Counted from the stretch's first letter, positions 1 through 6,282 are shown. The stretch: 9,878 nucleotides of DNA from Candidatus Hermodarchaeota archaeon (GCA_016839995.1 JAEOTD010000038.1:1-9878); one strand, 5' to 3'. Program-made: numbers and translations. Notes: generated by a model not told the origin, from the letters alone.

Positions 1-819
1 CACCCATCAGAATATTCAGAAGTAATTTCAAATCTGGAACGATCTGAACAGGATCTGTTGGAAGTTCGCCACCTCAATTTTACCTATCCCCGCATTGAAG
101 AAAGAACCGAAACACAGCCTGCATTGCAGAATCTGACCTTCTCAGTGCCACCCGGAGAAATCATAGCCTTAATGGGTGCAAATGGATCAGGAAAATCAAC
201 CTTGTTACTCCAACTCATGGGCTTAATCAAACCAGATTCTGGCACAATCCATCTCCGAAACCACAATATCCACGAACGTCCTGTCTCAGAGCTTGCCAAA
301 GACGTTGGATTCGTCTTTCAAAATCCGCTCCATCAACTCTTCGCTGCCACAGTGAAGGAGGAGATCTTACTAGCGTCAAAACATCTCGGATATCCAGGCC
401 CTGCAGCAGCACAGGAACGCGCAGAGCACCTATTGGATTACTTTGGGCTACTGAAATACCAAGAACAGTCGCCCTACACTCTTAGTTTAGGGGAACAGCG
501 TCGGCTCACCATTGCTTCTATCATTCTTCATAAACCGCAAGTCCTGCTGCTGGATGAGCCTTTCATTGGGCAAGATTATCGAAACGTCCATCACCTGATG
601 ACAGTCGTTCGTCAAGAAGCCTCACAAGGAACAGCAGTTATTCTTGCGACCCATGACACCGCCATAGCTGAACAATATTGTCACCGCCTTCTCTTCCTTT
701 TCGAGGGTCGTCTCTTAATCGATGCACCGGTCAAAGATGGTCTCAAATATATGGCGATGATGGAACATACAGCCAGTTGGCAAAAATCACAAGTTATGGA
801 GGAGTTGCTTGAAAAATGA
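1..819 (+). CDS. ECF transporter ATP-binding protein, C-terminal part (5' end outside window)
   Basis: This is the energy-coupling ATPase (EcfA/CbiO type) of an energy-coupling factor importer, acting on the inner face of the membrane to drive vitamin or metal uptake. Counting residues from the TTG at 58: Walker A GANGSGKST at 40-48, Q-loop FQNP at 87-90, signature LSLGEQRR at 142-149, Walker B LLLDEP at 163-168 and switch His199. The variant signature LSxGEQ is typical of ECF ATPases. The frame is open from base 1, and the codons before 58 (HPSEYSEVISNLERSEQDL) read like the linker of a double ATPase, so I annotate it as the second half of a fused EcfA-EcfA' protein rather than a gene starting at 58. 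It overlaps the EcfT gene by 4 bp (ATGA). The substrate-binding S component is not in view, so the substrate is unknown. The ATPase assignment is sure; the fusion is inference. Confidence 0.9.
   Translation, partial: HPSEYSEVISNLERSEQDLLEVRHLNFTYPRIEERTETQPALQNLTFSVPPGEIIALMGANGSGKSTLLLQLMGLIKPDSGTIHLRNHNIHERPVSELAKDVGFVFQNPLHQLFAATVKEEILLASKHLGYPGPAAAQERAEHLLDYFGLLKYQEQSPYTLSLGEQRRLTIASIILHKPQVLLLDEPFIGQDYRNVHHLMTVVRQEASQGTAVILATHDTAIAEQYCHRLLFLFEGRLLIDAPVKDGLKYMAMMEHTASWQKSQVMEELLEK
798..804 (+). promoter_or_regulatory. Shine-Dalgarno site for EcfT inside the ATPase gene
   Basis: GGAGGAG lies inside the last codons of the ATPase gene, 11 bases before the overlapping ATG at 816. It supports the 816 start and coupled translation of the two ECF subunits. 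Confidence 0.6.
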
Positions 820-1646
820 AAATGCGCACATCCTCCTTCGGCTATCTACAACGAAAATCCTTCATCCACCGGCTCAACCCATTAACCAAGTTCCTTGTGT
901 TGGTTTTCCTCGTTATCCTAGCAGTGTCTCTGGTTTCCGATGTTGCTTCACTTTGCATCTTTGGATTTCTACTACTCGGATACGTGGGGGCAGGAATAAG
1001 TCTCCGATATGCCTTTCGTCGCCTCCGACGCCTACTTACCCTCATAATACTGATTGCTTTGGTACAACTGCTGTTCACCCATTACGGAGCGATTCTTTTC
1101 TACCTCATCCCCCCACTCGCTCCTGAATTTGGTCCTTTTTTCCCCATAACGATTGAAGGAATAGCTAACGCAGTCAACCTTGCCTTTCGGCTAATCAACA
1201 TTGTACTTGCAAGTGCTCTATTCATTACCAGCACAGATCCAAGCCAATTTGCAGCAGCTCTCACATCACTTCGCATTCCTTATCGATATGGCTATACTCT
1301 CGTGCTGGCTCTTCGCCTTGTCCCACTTTTTGATGAAGAATCAAACACAGTCCAAGCTGCGCAACAAGCAAGGGGAATACCCGTCGATAAAGGTCTCATT
1401 CGTGGATTCTTTCGACGAATACGGTACACCTTCCTGCCCCTGCTGTTCTCAGCACTTGGACGTGTAGATGCCCTCACCCTTGCCATGGATGGACGCGGCT
1501 TTGGATATGCTCCTACTCGAACCTATCTCAACTTCCCGGCATTTTCCTTCAAAGATTGGGCTATCATAACAGCTAGTACATTTCTGACTGTTTTCATTAT
1601 TTGGTATTTCTTTTTCATCGCCCCATTACCATTCATCATCGGGTAA
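816..1646 (+). CDS. ECF transporter transmembrane (T) component, EcfT/CbiQ family
   Basis: This is the membrane-embedded T component that couples the two ATPase domains to the substrate-binding S component. The 276-residue protein is very hydrophobic, with likely membrane segments near residues 25-42, 44-60, 74-90, 118-137 and 248-270. The cytoplasmic region carries the two family-specific coupling motifs: AQQARG at 182-187, and a second motif, MDGRGFG, at 224-230, where the usual Ala-Arg-Gly reads Gly-Arg-Gly. These short helices insert into the grooves of the ATPases. The start at 816 overlaps the ATPase stop (ATGA) and is preceded by GGAGGAG at 798-804, about 11 bp away; a second ATG at 822 is possible. 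The tight overlap implies translational coupling and equal production with the ATPase. Length and topology match CbiQ/EcfT; the transported compound cannot be told. Confidence 0.9.
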   Translation: MKMRTSSFGYLQRKSFIHRLNPLTKFLVLVFLVILAVSLVSDVASLCIFGFLLLGYVGAGISLRYAFRRLRRLLTLIILIALVQLLFTHYGAILFYLIPPLAPEFGPFFPITIEGIANAVNLAFRLINIVLASALFITSTDPSQFAAALTSLRIPYRYGYTLVLALRLVPLFDEESNTVQAAQQARGIPVDKGLIRGFFRRIRYTFLPLLFSALGRVDALTLAMDGRGFGYAPTRTYLNFPAFSFKDWAIITASTFLTVFIIWYFFFIAPLPFIIG

Positions 1647-1663
1647 TTTGACGCGAAACATAC

Positions 1664-2437
1664 TCAAGGCTTGGGTTTGAACGCTTCAACCTTCGCACTA
1701 GCTACATATCCTGACCCGGATTTTTCAACAATTTTGACCTGTTCAAATCCAGCTTCACGAATCAAATCAAGGTAGTCGGCTTCAGGAACTGCCCCGGCGA
1801 CACATCCTGTATATGAGTGAATGGATTCACGGACTTCTTCTGGTAGTGGCTTGATGATCACCATGTCAGAAACCATTAGGCGTCCTCCGGGACGTAAAAC
1901 ACGAAATGCCTCCTGAAACACTTTCGCTTTATCTGGGGCTAGGTTTATCACACAATTACTAATGATAACATCAACGGATCCGTCCTCCACTGGGAGGTTC
2001 TCAATTTCCCCCAGTCGGAATTCGGTGTTCTTCGCACCGATGGTTTCTGCGTTGTCCTTGGCTTTCTGAATCATTTCTGGGGTCATGTCAACACCAATGA
2101 CCTTCCCGGTCTCACCTACAGCTTCGGCTGCCATGAAGGCGTCAAGACCTGCGCCAGATCCAAGATCCAGAACAACCTCTCCTTCTTTCAAACTAGCAAG
2201 GGCAACTGGGTTGCCACACCCTGCATAAGATTCAGTTAGTGATTCTGGGAGTTCGTCTACAGGATAGCCAAATATTTTGGCACGGTTCTGTCGCGGTGAC
2301 CATGAGCTCTCACTGTCGCAGCAGCTCTTATCGGTGCAACACCCTTTGGAAGCGGTTGCCAGTTCTGCATAAGCGCGTTTGACTTCTTCTTTGATTTCTT
2401 CGTCACTCATCTTGCTAACTGGTTTATCTTGGGTCAT
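1664..2437 (-). CDS. arsM: Arsenite S-adenosylmethionine methyltransferase (ArsM)
   Basis: ArsM methylates arsenite using S-adenosylmethionine in the cytoplasm, producing mono- to trimethylated arsenicals. The 257-residue protein has the SAM motif I VLDLGSGAGLDAF at 89-101, GVDMTPEMI at 115-123 and the LRPGGRLMVSD strand at 181-191. The three cysteines that bind As(III) in characterised ArsM proteins have clear equivalents: Cys74 (YAGCGNP), Cys162 (SNCVINL) and Cys212 (YTGCVAGA). Two extra pairs, Cys33-Cys34 and Cys39-Cys40, sit in the N-terminal extension. I choose the ATG at 2437 because GGAAGG lies 8 bases upstream; the reading frame is open further upstream, but that part is antisense to the regulator gene. 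It is divergent from the PadR-type gene, 70 bp away, and converges on EcfT with a 17-bp gap. All three arsenic cysteines being present makes arsenite the best substrate call. Confidence 0.92.
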   Translation of the reverse strand: MTQDKPVSKMSDEEIKEEVKRAYAELATASKGCCTDKSCCDSESSWSPRQNRAKIFGYPVDELPESLTESYAGCGNPVALASLKEGEVVLDLGSGAGLDAFMAAEAVGETGKVIGVDMTPEMIQKAKDNAETIGAKNTEFRLGEIENLPVEDGSVDVIISNCVINLAPDKAKVFQEAFRVLRPGGRLMVSDMVIIKPLPEEVRESIHSYTGCVAGAVPEADYLDLIREAGFEQVKIVEKSGSGYVASAKVEAFKPKP

Positions 2438-2476
2438 GCGGTTTGCCTTCCGTTGTTGGTTCTTAGTGAGCAGAAT

Positions 2477-2484
2477 ATTTAAAT
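2477..2484. promoter_or_regulatory. Palindromic TATA box shared by arsM and the PadR-type regulator
   Basis: ATTTAAAT is its own reverse complement and is the only strong TATA-like box in the 70-bp divergent intergenic region. Its centre is about 27 bases from the regulator ATG at 2508, the spacing for a leaderless transcript. In the other direction it predicts a start near 2453, giving a leader of about 16 bases that just contains the GGAAGG of arsM. Positions are seen; use in both directions is inference. Confidence 0.6.
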
Positions 2485-2488
2485 GTAT

Positions 2489-2518
2489 TGGGCGTCCAAT
2501 ATAACGCATGACGTCCCA
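2489..2518. promoter_or_regulatory. Imperfect inverted repeat, candidate operator
   Basis: TGGGCGTC at 2489-2496 and GACGTCCCA at 2510-2518 are inverted copies differing by one inserted base, and an inner pair GCGT/ACGC (2492-2495 and 2504-2507) shares the same region. The repeat sits just beside the shared TATA box and covers the regulator start codon, where a bound repressor would block transcription. Operator function is inferred from position only. Confidence 0.35.
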
Positions 2519-2861
2519 AATCAACGAACAATCCTGCTGTCCTCCTGATTGCTGCGACATGCGGGGATTTCTCTCCTTCCAGCTGCTTTGGCTCATTAGC
2601 AAAAAACCAATGAATGGACAAGAACTCGCCCGAGAGCTAGAACAACGCAGAGGGTCAAAACCAACACCTGGCACTCTCTATCCGGCCCTCAAGGAGCTAG
2701 AACGCAAAAAACTGATTAAAGGAACGCGATTGGGACGAGAGCGAACTTTTCTATTAACCGAAACAGGTCATGCAGGTCTGATTCAGGCTTGCCAATACTT
2801 TCATAGGGTTTTCAGTGAAATTTTCGAAGACTGCCAACGCGGTTTCTGCCAAACTCCATAA
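2508..2861 (+). CDS. PadR-family winged-helix regulator with cysteine pairs, candidate arsenic sensor
   Basis: This is a 117-residue DNA-binding protein. The core from about 18 to 85 is a PadR-type winged helix: a hydrophobic first helix (FLSFQLLWLI), NGQELARELEQ, the diagnostic recognition stretch PTPGTLYPALKELE at 52-65, and a wing around RLGRERTFLLTETG. Before it comes an unusual Cys10-Cys11-x3-Cys15-Cys16 cluster (SCCPPDCC), and the C-terminal helix adds Cys95, Cys109 and Cys114. Clustered thiols are a common way to bind As(III) or other soft metals, and the divergent neighbour is arsM, so I infer an arsenic-responsive regulator of arsM and itself. The C-terminal region after the wing is short, as in small PadR proteins that dimerise through one helix. 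The start at 2508 lies about 27 bases from the TATA box centre, which suggests a leaderless message. The fold is confident; the ligand is inference. Confidence 0.85.
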   Translation: MTSQINEQSCCPPDCCDMRGFLSFQLLWLISKKPMNGQELARELEQRRGSKPTPGTLYPALKELERKKLIKGTRLGRERTFLLTETGHAGLIQACQYFHRVFSEIFEDCQRGFCQTP

Positions 2862-2894
2862 ACCTGAAAGGATTTTCATCTCATTGGCGAATTG

Positions 2895-2900
2895 TTTAAG
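2895..2900 (+). promoter_or_regulatory. Possible TATA box for the serine dehydratase genes
   Basis: TTTAAG at 2895-2900, in an AT-rich patch, would place transcription near 2924, leaving a short leader with GGTGGAG before the ATG at 2936. The match is modest. Confidence 0.35.
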
Positions 2901-2935
2901 AAGTAGACTAAAGCCTCCTTAGAGTGGTGGAGTGT

Positions 2936-3607
2936 ATGGGCAAAGCTGACAGTGTTTTCGAAGTTATAGGTCCCATCATGATTGGACCATCTAGTTCTCA
3001 TACAGCAGCTGCAGTTCGAATTGGACAAATAAGCCGTGCAATACTTGGCGAACCAGTCAATAAAGCCATTATCCAGCTACATGGATCCTATGCGTTAACA
3101 GGAAAGGGACATGGTACTGACAAAGCCGTTATTGCAGGGCTAATGGGATTTGATGCTGCTGATGAGCGAATCAGGTCCTCGATAGAAATTGCCAAAGATG
3201 AAGGGATGGTTATCGATTTTCAAAAAGTCGATTTGGGTGATGACTACCATCCAAATACCATACGCTTGCTGATAGAGGGGGCAAGCAAATCCCACTTTGA
3301 AATCACGGCAATTTCTGTGGGAGGAGGAAATATCGGTGTCATCGAAATAAATGGGCTACCCCTTCGACTCTCTGGAGAGTATCATACCCTCATTTCAATT
3401 CATAGTGACCGACCTGGTATCGTCGCAAAAGCCACATCCATCATGGCGAAAAACAAAGTCAATATTTCAACTATGTATGTCAGTCGCCAACGTCGGGGTG
3501 GGCTTGCTGCAATGGCAGTTGAAATGGACCAACCTCTCCCCCCTGAGGCAGTGAGTGAACTCGCTAATGAAGCCCAAATCGTACGACTGATTCCCCCCAT
3601 CTACTAA
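2936..3607 (+). CDS. sdaAB: L-serine dehydratase, iron-sulfur type, beta subunit
   Basis: This is the smaller subunit of the oxygen-sensitive [4Fe-4S] L-serine dehydratase, which converts serine to pyruvate and ammonia in the cytoplasm. The 223-residue protein opens with the family signature IGPIMIGPSSSHTA at 11-24. The middle holds the beta-subunit fold, with GSYALTGKGHGTD at 50-62 and SVGGGNIGV at 127-135. A C-terminal ACT domain (about 151-223, SIHSDRPGIVAKAT) is the type that binds amino acids and may sense serine. I choose the ATG at 2936: the sequence from there matches the usual short start of the family and GGTGG lies just upstream; GTG codons at 2924 and 2927 are alternatives that would add a few residues. 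The alpha subunit follows 11 bp later, so both are almost certainly one transcript. Length is normal for the split form of the enzyme. Confidence 0.93.
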   Translation: MGKADSVFEVIGPIMIGPSSSHTAAAVRIGQISRAILGEPVNKAIIQLHGSYALTGKGHGTDKAVIAGLMGFDAADERIRSSIEIAKDEGMVIDFQKVDLGDDYHPNTIRLLIEGASKSHFEITAISVGGGNIGVIEINGLPLRLSGEYHTLISIHSDRPGIVAKATSIMAKNKVNISTMYVSRQRRGGLAAMAVEMDQPLPPEAVSELANEAQIVRLIPPIY

Positions 3608-3618
3608 GGTGAAATTCA

Positions 3619-4479
3619 ATGCGTTATGATTCTATGAAACAGCTCATCAAACTAGCTGGACGCGAGAAATCAAAGGTAGGTGAAATTGTCCTGGCTGTTG
3701 AAGCAGAGCAAGAAGGCGAATCTCCTGACACCATTCGAGGACAAATGGTCATCTCCTGGGAAGTTATGAAACAATCGCTGGAAAAGGGTGTCACAGATGA
3801 TATCCAATCCGTTAGTGGTTTAAGTGGAGGGGATGGCAAACTCTTCTTCTCACGTATTCCAAAATATATTGGTCAAGACATTTCGATGACTGTCGCACGA
3901 GCCCTGGGCGTTGCAGAGGTCAATGCCGCCATGGGAAGAATTGTGGCATGTCCTACAGCAGGAAGCTGCGGAATTGTACCAGCTGCAATGACACTAGCGC
4001 AAGCCAAACTCAACGTGAAAGAAGAAAATATTATCACGGCACTCTTCACTGCTGCAGGCATCGGAATCATCTGTTCAACCAAAGCGTCCATCTCTGGAGC
4101 CGAAGGTGGGTGTCAAGCTGAATGCGGAGTTGCTGCTGCGATGGCAGCAGGGGCCCTTACCGAATTGGCAGGAGGAAGTCCAACAATGATTGGCCATTCC
4201 GTTGCTTTGTGCTTAAGCAATATGCTAGGGCTTGTTTGTGATCCAGTTGCAGGTCTTGTTGAGGTGCCCTGTGTTCTTCGAAATGCAGGTGGACTGATGC
4301 AAGCAATACTTGCGGCTGAACTTGCTCTCTCAGGAATCAAAAGTCGAATTCCCGTTGATGAGGTAATCGACGCCATGCGGGAAGTTGGAGAAGCACTTCC
4401 TGAAAGTCTTCGTGAAACCGCACTAGGTGGCCTTGCTAACACTCCCACTGGAAACCGATATCGAAAAAGGGTTGGTTAG
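3619..4479 (+). CDS. sdaAA: L-serine dehydratase, iron-sulfur type, alpha subunit
   Basis: This is the catalytic, cluster-bearing subunit of the serine dehydratase. Three cysteines match the ligands of the [4Fe-4S] cluster in the family: Cys165 (GGCQAE), Cys207 and Cys218 (CDPVAGLVEVPC). Their spacing of 42 and 11 residues is the same as in the single-chain Legionella enzyme as I remember it. The conserved CPTAGSCGIVPA at 111-122, TKASISGAEGG at 154-164 and IGHSVAL at 191-197 are also present. The fourth iron is left open to bind the serine hydroxyl. The 286-residue length is normal. The start at 3619 has GGTGA at 3608-3612, spacing 6, overlapping the end of the sdaAB message. With the beta subunit it forms the complete enzyme, probably for using serine as a carbon or nitrogen source. 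It converges on the cupin gene with 15 bp between. Confidence 0.95.
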   Translation: MRYDSMKQLIKLAGREKSKVGEIVLAVEAEQEGESPDTIRGQMVISWEVMKQSLEKGVTDDIQSVSGLSGGDGKLFFSRIPKYIGQDISMTVARALGVAEVNAAMGRIVACPTAGSCGIVPAAMTLAQAKLNVKEENIITALFTAAGIGIICSTKASISGAEGGCQAECGVAAAMAAGALTELAGGSPTMIGHSVALCLSNMLGLVCDPVAGLVEVPCVLRNAGGLMQAILAAELALSGIKSRIPVDEVIDAMREVGEALPESLRETALGGLANTPTGNRYRKRVG

Positions 4480-4494
4480 TCCAATAGTTGCCAA

Positions 4495-4836
4495 TCAGTC
4501 CAAGAGAGGAATCACGCAAATAAAGACTAAGGGTATTTTACCAGTATTCCGATACCCATGCTCCTCATTAGGAGGAACATAAAGAAACATATCTGCTTCA
4601 ATCTCAACCTCTTGCACTGGAGTAAAAGCCACACCCTTGCCTGAAAGGATGTAAATTTCATGATCTGCCTCATGCCCGTGAAGAGGAATTTCACCGCCAG
4701 GTTGCACCACAAATCGCCGCATGGCAAAGGTTTGGGCTCCATTATCAGTATGAATTAATCTTCGGATTGTTGTCCCGGTTGATCCATAATGGGTCACTTG
4801 TTCCTCAGGACGTTCATCAAATCGACCAGCAATCAT
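4495..4836 (-). CDS. Small single-domain cupin protein
   Basis: This is a 113-residue protein with one cupin barrel. Cupin motif 1 is PGGEIPLHGHEADHEIYILSG at about 46-66, with metal-ligand candidates His53, His55 and Glu60 (His59 is an alternative). Motif 2 is MFLYVPPNEEHGYRNTG around 83-99, with His93. All four ligand positions are filled, so metal binding is likely. Such stand-alone cupins can be isomerases, dioxygenases or ligand-binding proteins, and the sequence does not tell which. The start at 4836 is chosen because GGTGAG lies 6 bases upstream (4843-4848); the open frame extends to 4962 but that part has no cupin resemblance. It faces away from the gene at 5003 and converges on sdaAA. 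There is no clear functional tie to either neighbour. Confidence 0.85.
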   Translation of the reverse strand: MIAGRFDERPEEQVTHYGSTGTTIRRLIHTDNGAQTFAMRRFVVQPGGEIPLHGHEADHEIYILSGKGVAFTPVQEVEIEADMFLYVPPNEEHGYRNTGKIPLVFICVIPLLD

Positions 4837-4860
4837 GATTCTCTCACCCAGTATTGAAGA

Positions 4861-4910
4861 CTTAAATAACAATACTACACGGACTCTGCATAATACTATT
4901 GTATTAAAAA
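4861..4910 (-). promoter_or_regulatory. AT-rich TATA-like elements upstream of the cupin gene
   Basis: Read on the minus strand, TTTTTAATAC (4901-4910) and TTATTTAAG (4860-4868) are TATA-like. The first would give a leader of about 40 bases containing the GGTGAG site; the second would start transcription almost at the ATG and leave out that site. The first therefore fits better. Confidence 0.3.
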
Positions 4911-5002
4911 CCGACTCTTGAGTTACGAGAACACTTAATTGGTCGCAAAACCACGCATACAATTACAGAAGGTGTCAACCCAGAAACCTGGCGGGACGGA
5001 AT

Positions 5003-5362
5003 ATGACGCGGAAGGACCTAGTTAAACAAACTCTCCTCTCACTTTTGCAAGAGGCTGAGCCCGCCGTCACCGATGACGCCTTGTTCCTTGGGAAAATGAA
5101 AATCCATTGCACCGAATCAGGCTATGCCAACGTACAAATTAGTCGTCCACTGGACATCGAATACGTGAAACAATTCTTCCAAGGAATGGACGTGTACGCT
5201 GAAGCCAACCAGGCTAGCATCATCATCAAAAAGAACTCTAATGTCTTTCTTTACGCTGAGCCCAATGACAACCAGCGCATTGCCTTCGGTCCAGTTATGG
5301 ACTATGAACTCCTTGTTTTAGTTTTCAAGTACATCCGGCAAATCATGACCCGTAATGCCTAA
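5003..5362 (+). CDS. Unrecognised small soluble protein
   Basis: I do not recognise this 119-residue protein. It has no signal peptide, membrane segment or metal motif. It reads as an alpha/beta protein: an N-terminal helix (residues 3-18), a strand near 31-46, a helix at 51-60, alternating strands from 62 to 96 with a hairpin-like KKNSNVFLYAEPNDNQRIAF, and a long C-terminal helix from about 99. A single Cys36 is unlikely to be catalytic. Codon use and composition match the neighbours, and the start at 5003 has only a weak purine-rich site (GGGACGGA) before it; the stop lies 13 bp from the convergent cytidine deaminase. The size and strand-helix order loosely recall small chaperone-like or regulatory folds, but I would not assign one. 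It looks like a real gene because it fills the gap cleanly and has no better overlapping frame. Confidence 0.7.
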   Translation: MTRKDLVKQTLLSLLQEAEPAVTDDALFLGKMKIHCTESGYANVQISRPLDIEYVKQFFQGMDVYAEANQASIIIKKNSNVFLYAEPNDNQRIAFGPVMDYELLVLVFKYIRQIMTRNA

Positions 5363-5375
5363 CCAACAAGTTACC

Positions 5376-5777
5376 CTACTCGTTTTTCACAGTGAAGCGG
5401 AACCCCTTTGGGTACAATTGCGATAGGCGCATCCTTTCTATCTTACCTGATGTTCCTGCCGTAATAACCTCCAAATCTGGAGTGAATTCAAACAACACAC
5501 TTCGACAGATACCACACGGCCATGCGGGTTCCTCGCTATCAGTGACAATCGCGATCTTTGAGAAGCGTCGTACTCCATGACACACGGCTGTAAACACAGC
5601 GGTTCGTTCAGCGCAAATTGTAGCACCAAAGGTGGAGTTCTCAACATTACATCCAGTAAACACTTGGCCATCGTCAGTCAGTAACGCTGCTCCCACATTA
5701 AATTCCGAATAAGGAGCATACGCATGTTTCTGCGCCTCTCGAGCACGCTTGATGAGCTGATCATCACTAGGGAGCAT
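5376..5777 (-). CDS. cdd: Cytidine deaminase
   Basis: This enzyme deaminates cytidine and deoxycytidine to uridine forms in pyrimidine salvage. The 133-residue size is that of the small tetrameric class. The zinc site is complete: Cys55 and proton-shuttling Glu57 in TICAERTAV, and Cys88 and Cys91 in PCGICRSVL. The substrate-binding FNVGAAL at 26-32 and GCNVENSTFGA at 42-52 are typical. A small departure is Ser93 after CGICR, where most family members have Gln; it should not affect zinc binding. The C-terminal LYPKGF resembles the usual LLPxxF. The start at 5777 is supported by GAGGT 6 bases upstream (5784-5788). It converges on the unknown gene at 5003 and has its promoter in the long gene-free region to its right. 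Confidence 0.94.
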   Translation of the reverse strand: MLPSDDQLIKRAREAQKHAYAPYSEFNVGAALLTDDGQVFTGCNVENSTFGATICAERTAVFTAVCHGVRRFSKIAIVTDSEEPAWPCGICRSVLFEFTPDLEVITAGTSGKIERMRLSQLYPKGFRFTVKNE

Positions 5778-5823
5778 GATATAACCTCAACCACTCAGTT
5801 AGTCAGATGCGATGAATATTATC

Positions 5824-5863
5824 TTTACTGGTTAAATCAGGATTTGTGGAAGTATTTACTGGT
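5824..5863. repeat. 9-bp direct repeat TTTACTGGT
   Basis: TTTACTGGT occurs at 5824-5832 and again at 5855-5863, 31 bp apart, which is close to three helical turns. It spans the likely cytidine deaminase promoter, so it could be a regulator site, but a chance match is quite possible. Confidence 0.3.
5831..5840 (-). promoter_or_regulatory. Possible TATA box for cytidine deaminase
   Basis: On the minus strand CTGATTTAAC contains a TATA-like GATTTAAC. It would start transcription near 5808, giving a leader of about 30 bases that includes the GAGGT site. Confidence 0.35.
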
Positions 5864-5888
5864 ATCTGTTAGAGCTAATAAATTGCTG

Positions 5889-5908
5889 TGCTAATTGAGT
5901 GATTAGCA
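5889..5908. repeat. Perfect 7-bp inverted repeat, TGCTAAT/ATTAGCA
   Basis: TGCTAAT (5889-5895) and ATTAGCA (5902-5908) form a perfect stem with a 6-base loop. A further direct GCTAAT lies at 5874-5879. It lies about 110 bp upstream of the TnpB remnant, a position where an IS200/IS605-type element would carry its left-end hairpin. It could equally be a regulator site; there is no T-tract after it, so a terminator is unlikely. Confidence 0.45.
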
Positions 5909-6016
5909 TAATGGAGTGTTCAGGTGTACCCAAACCACTTATCCCAAACTCCCCCATGCTTAAACCGTTGATGATCCATCAATTATCACAACTTCAGGAA
6001 CACGGTAGGAGGAACA

Positions 6017-6238
6017 ATTACGTACCTCACTGAACGAATTCAACTCCAACCATTCAAGTCGCTCTCTCGACTATGTCACCAAGCGAAGAATCTCTACAAC
6101 TTAGGGAATTATCACATTCGTCAGAGGTTTTTCTGTAAGGGTGAATGGTCTCGGTATCGTGAGTTATATGAATTATTAAAATCCACAGCAGGGGATTTTA
6201 CGGAATCTGGGTTCGTGTATTACCACCAATATAAATAA
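6017..6238 (+). pseudogene. TnpB (IS200/IS605 OrfB) N-terminal remnant
   Basis: Translating from 6017 gives about 73 codons before a TAA at 6236-6238. Residues from TERIQLQPF through CHQAKNLYNLGNYHIRQ and WSRYRELYELLK closely resemble the beginning of archaeal TnpB, the RNA-guided nuclease of IS200/IS605-type elements. The usual protein is around 400 residues, so the RuvC-like core and zinc finger are missing. A strong AGGAGG lies at 6007-6012, but the codon where ATG is expected reads ATT (6017-6019); no ATG lies in frame before the match. After the stop, the same frame at 6272-6337 reads INRLKRVRTRKKARVYYF, which faintly resembles a middle TnpB segment and hints at an internal deletion. I conclude it is a dead relic. 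TnpB origin is a recognition from memory, not a search. Confidence 0.75.
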
Positions 6239-6282
6239 ACGTTTAGGCGCCCTTATTCCTCAAATCCTCCTATAAATCGGCT

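Noticed and set aside
809..1126. 105-codon frame overlapping the start of EcfT
   Set aside because: It is an out-of-frame shadow: Pro/Ser/Arg-rich with no motif, over a secure EcfT gene.
2438..2674. N-terminal extension of ArsM by up to 79 codons
   Set aside because: This part is antisense to the regulator gene, crosses the promoter and has no ArsM resemblance; the ATG at 2437 has a ribosome binding site and the family-like start.
4837..4962. N-terminal extension of the cupin by 42 codons
   Set aside because: It has no cupin resemblance, would cross the likely promoter, and GGTGAG points to the ATG at 4836.
5889..5908. Palindrome as a transcription terminator
   Set aside because: No T-tract follows on either strand and no gene ends nearby.
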